From contig CALXLV010000016.1 in the NCBI GenBank assembly GCA_944389295.1, forward strand, positions 1 to 64,000: 64,000 nt of DNA, given 5' to 3'. Origin of the DNA: an uncultured Spirochaetaceae bacterium (GTDB lineage Bacteria > Spirochaetota > Spirochaetia > Sphaerochaetales > Sphaerochaetaceae). Below, piece by piece: positions 63,036 through 64,000 of the stretch. Positions within the stretch are counted from its first letter, which is position 1, and each line of letters opens with the position of its first letter. A model generated the notes under the pieces. It searched no databases and had not been told where the DNA came from. It worked only from the letters and a program-made list of their open reading frames with translations. Position numbers and translations under genes: made by a program.

Positions 63036-64000
63036 TCGATCACCGAGGTGTAGATGCCGAGAACGCGGAGAGAGACAGCCTTCTTTCCGATCTCCGCGAC
63101 AAGCTCGTCGAAAATCTTCGTCTCAGGAAGCTGTACCTCGGCGAAGAAGAGATACTCCCAAGGCTTTCCGGGTATCGGCCTCGATTCGAGCTTCTTCATA
63201 TTCACGCCCTTGTCCGCAATCATCTTGAGAATATCCATAAGCGCGCCCGGCTCATCGGAGACGGAGAATGAGAGAGCCGCCTTGTCAGGCTTCGACTGCG
63301 AGCGGTACACCTCCGCGTTCTCCTCGCGGGAAAGGATGTAGAAGCGTGTGTAGTTGGATGCATCCGTCTCTATGCCCTGACGGAGAATCTCCATGCCGTA
63401 GTAGCTCGCGGCGGGAGCGCCTGCTATGGCTGCGATTGATCTGTCATCGGTGGAGGCGAGGAACTCCACAGCCCCGGCCGTATCGAAGAACGATATCCTC
63501 TCCGCATTGGGAAGCTCCCTGTCAAGGAATGCTCTGCACTGCTGCAGACCCTGCGGATGGGAGTAGACCTTCTTTATCTCCTCGATGCGGGTTCCCGGAT
63601 GGACGATGAGATTGTGCATCACCCTGACCTGCTGCTCGCCTACGATAGTAAGCTCGGGATGCATGGCAAGGAGGTCGAGAGTGTCATAGACCGTTCCGCC
63701 GAGAGTGTTCTCCACAGGAAGGACTGCGTATCTGCTCTTTCCTGATGAGACAGCGTCGAAGGCATCTGCGAAAGTATGGCACGGAAGGACCTTCACACTC
63801 TCGTCAAACGACCTTCTGACGGCAAGCTCCGAGAAAGCTCCCCTTACGCCCTGGAATGCAACAGTAAGAGAGTCAGGAGAATCGGCGGGGCTCCTGTCGG
63901 CCATGTTCTTCGGAAGAACCCTCGGAATCTTCTCGAGACTCTTTCCGACGACTGGACAGAGCGCCTGTATATCGTGAACCAGCTTCTGAAACTGTGAGAG
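63032..64000 (-). CDS. pheA: Prephenate dehydratase with ACT domain, 5' end outside window
   Basis: The protein makes phenylpyruvate from prephenate. From about position 63867 down it has VAFQGVRGAFSELAV at the start of the dehydratase domain, LPVENTLGGTVYD, the catalytic NYTRFYILSRE and a C-terminal ACT domain with DEPGALMDIL and ESRPIPGKPWEYLFF, the phenylalanine-binding loop. An ATG at 63904 could start it, but it has no ribosome-binding site and the frame is open to the window edge without a stop. The extra part contains FQKLVHDIQALCPVVGK, reminiscent of the C-terminal end of type I DAHP synthases, so a fused upstream domain is possible. Confidence 0.88.
   Translation of the reverse strand, partial: LSQFQKLVHDIQALCPVVGKSLEKIPRVLPKNMADRSPADSPDSLTVAFQGVRGAFSELAVRRSFDESVKVLPCHTFADAFDAVSSGKSRYAVLPVENTLGGTVYDTLDLLAMHPELTIVGEQQVRVMHNLIVHPGTRIEEIKKVYSHPQGLQQCRAFLDRELPNAERISFFDTAGAVEFLASTDDRSIAAIAGAPAASYYGMEILRQGIETDASNYTRFYILSREENAEVYRSQSKPDKAALSFSVSDEPGALMDILKMIADKGVNMKKLESRPIPGKPWEYLFFAEVQLPETKIFDELVAEIGKKAVSLRVLGIYTSVIE

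Overview
The window looks like a piece of an anaerobic, fermentative spirochaete chromosome (Spirochaetota, closest in style to Sphaerochaeta/Treponema), probably host-associated. This rests on established gene families rather than a search: an mglBAC locus whose MglB has the circularly permuted layout reported for Treponema pallidum MglB-2 (Tp0684), a long-form phosphofructokinase with the GGDG/PKTIDND combination, DUF4416, pyruvate:ferredoxin oxidoreductase, catabolic-looking glutamate dehydrogenase, an oxygen-sensitive Fe-S serine dehydratase, and exported proteins whose signal peptides end in FAQGG or FAGGSK. The bulk of the sequence is moderately GC-rich and dense in genes; two stretches (1-4430 and 48789-50143) are clearly AT-richer and look acquired.

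Layout. 1-4430: right end of a small integrative element (DUF2442, DnaB-like ATPase, an AT-rich origin-like region, a putative replication initiator, excisionase, tyrosine integrase). 4434-9628 (minus): ligA, then an overlapping aminotransferase / ModE-like regulator / phosphofructokinase operon. 9721-14237 (plus): a three-subunit molybdenum-hydroxylase-like complex lacking signature residues, then glycerate kinase. 14357-22367 (plus): dnaE, yggT, recG, an HD protein, rsmD, acyl-ACP thioesterase. 22372-26960: slyX, a WYL regulator, and a YesN/YesM two-component pair facing the mgl cluster. 27139-32646 (minus): mglB (permuted), mglA, mglC (long coiled-coil N-terminus) and a second, canonical MglB-like lipoprotein. 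32783-33365: two tandem paralogous small proteins. 33509-37284: TPP riboswitch controlling ykoE, a signal-less NMT1/THI5-like protein, ykoD and ykoC. 37313-44185 (minus): lipoprotein nuclease, PFOR, a structured leader or small RNA, a beta-barrel protein, gdhA. 44381-48672 (plus): small membrane protein, a receiver/PEP-synthase-like fusion, iron alcohol dehydrogenase. 48789-50143: a DUF4143 AAA ATPase bracketed by two copies of the same palindrome. 50206-54674 (minus): parE-parC-rluA. 54869-57269 (minus): polar amino-acid ABC transporter. 57489-61715: leuS, a RelBE-type pair, serine dehydratase. 61745-64000 (minus): lipoprotein, DUF4416, prephenate dehydratase continuing off the window.

The metabolic picture is sugar uptake (mgl) feeding glycolysis (pfk) and pyruvate oxidation (PFOR), with amino-acid import and serine/glutamate catabolism. 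A genome-style feature that recurs through the window is a -10 hexamer placed 6-8 nt before an ATG with no Shine-Dalgarno, suggesting leaderless mRNAs for parE, a nuclease, the AAA ATPase, xdhA and probably ligA, dnaE, leuS and glycerate kinase.

Most interesting items: permuted and canonical MglB proteins in one cluster; the palindrome-bracketed AAA ATPase, whose palindrome also overlaps its promoter; the MglC coiled-coil fusion; the degenerate XDH-like complex; the cytosolic NMT1 protein in the thiamine operon; and the structured RNA before PFOR. All calls are by reading sequence and recalling families; no searches were run.
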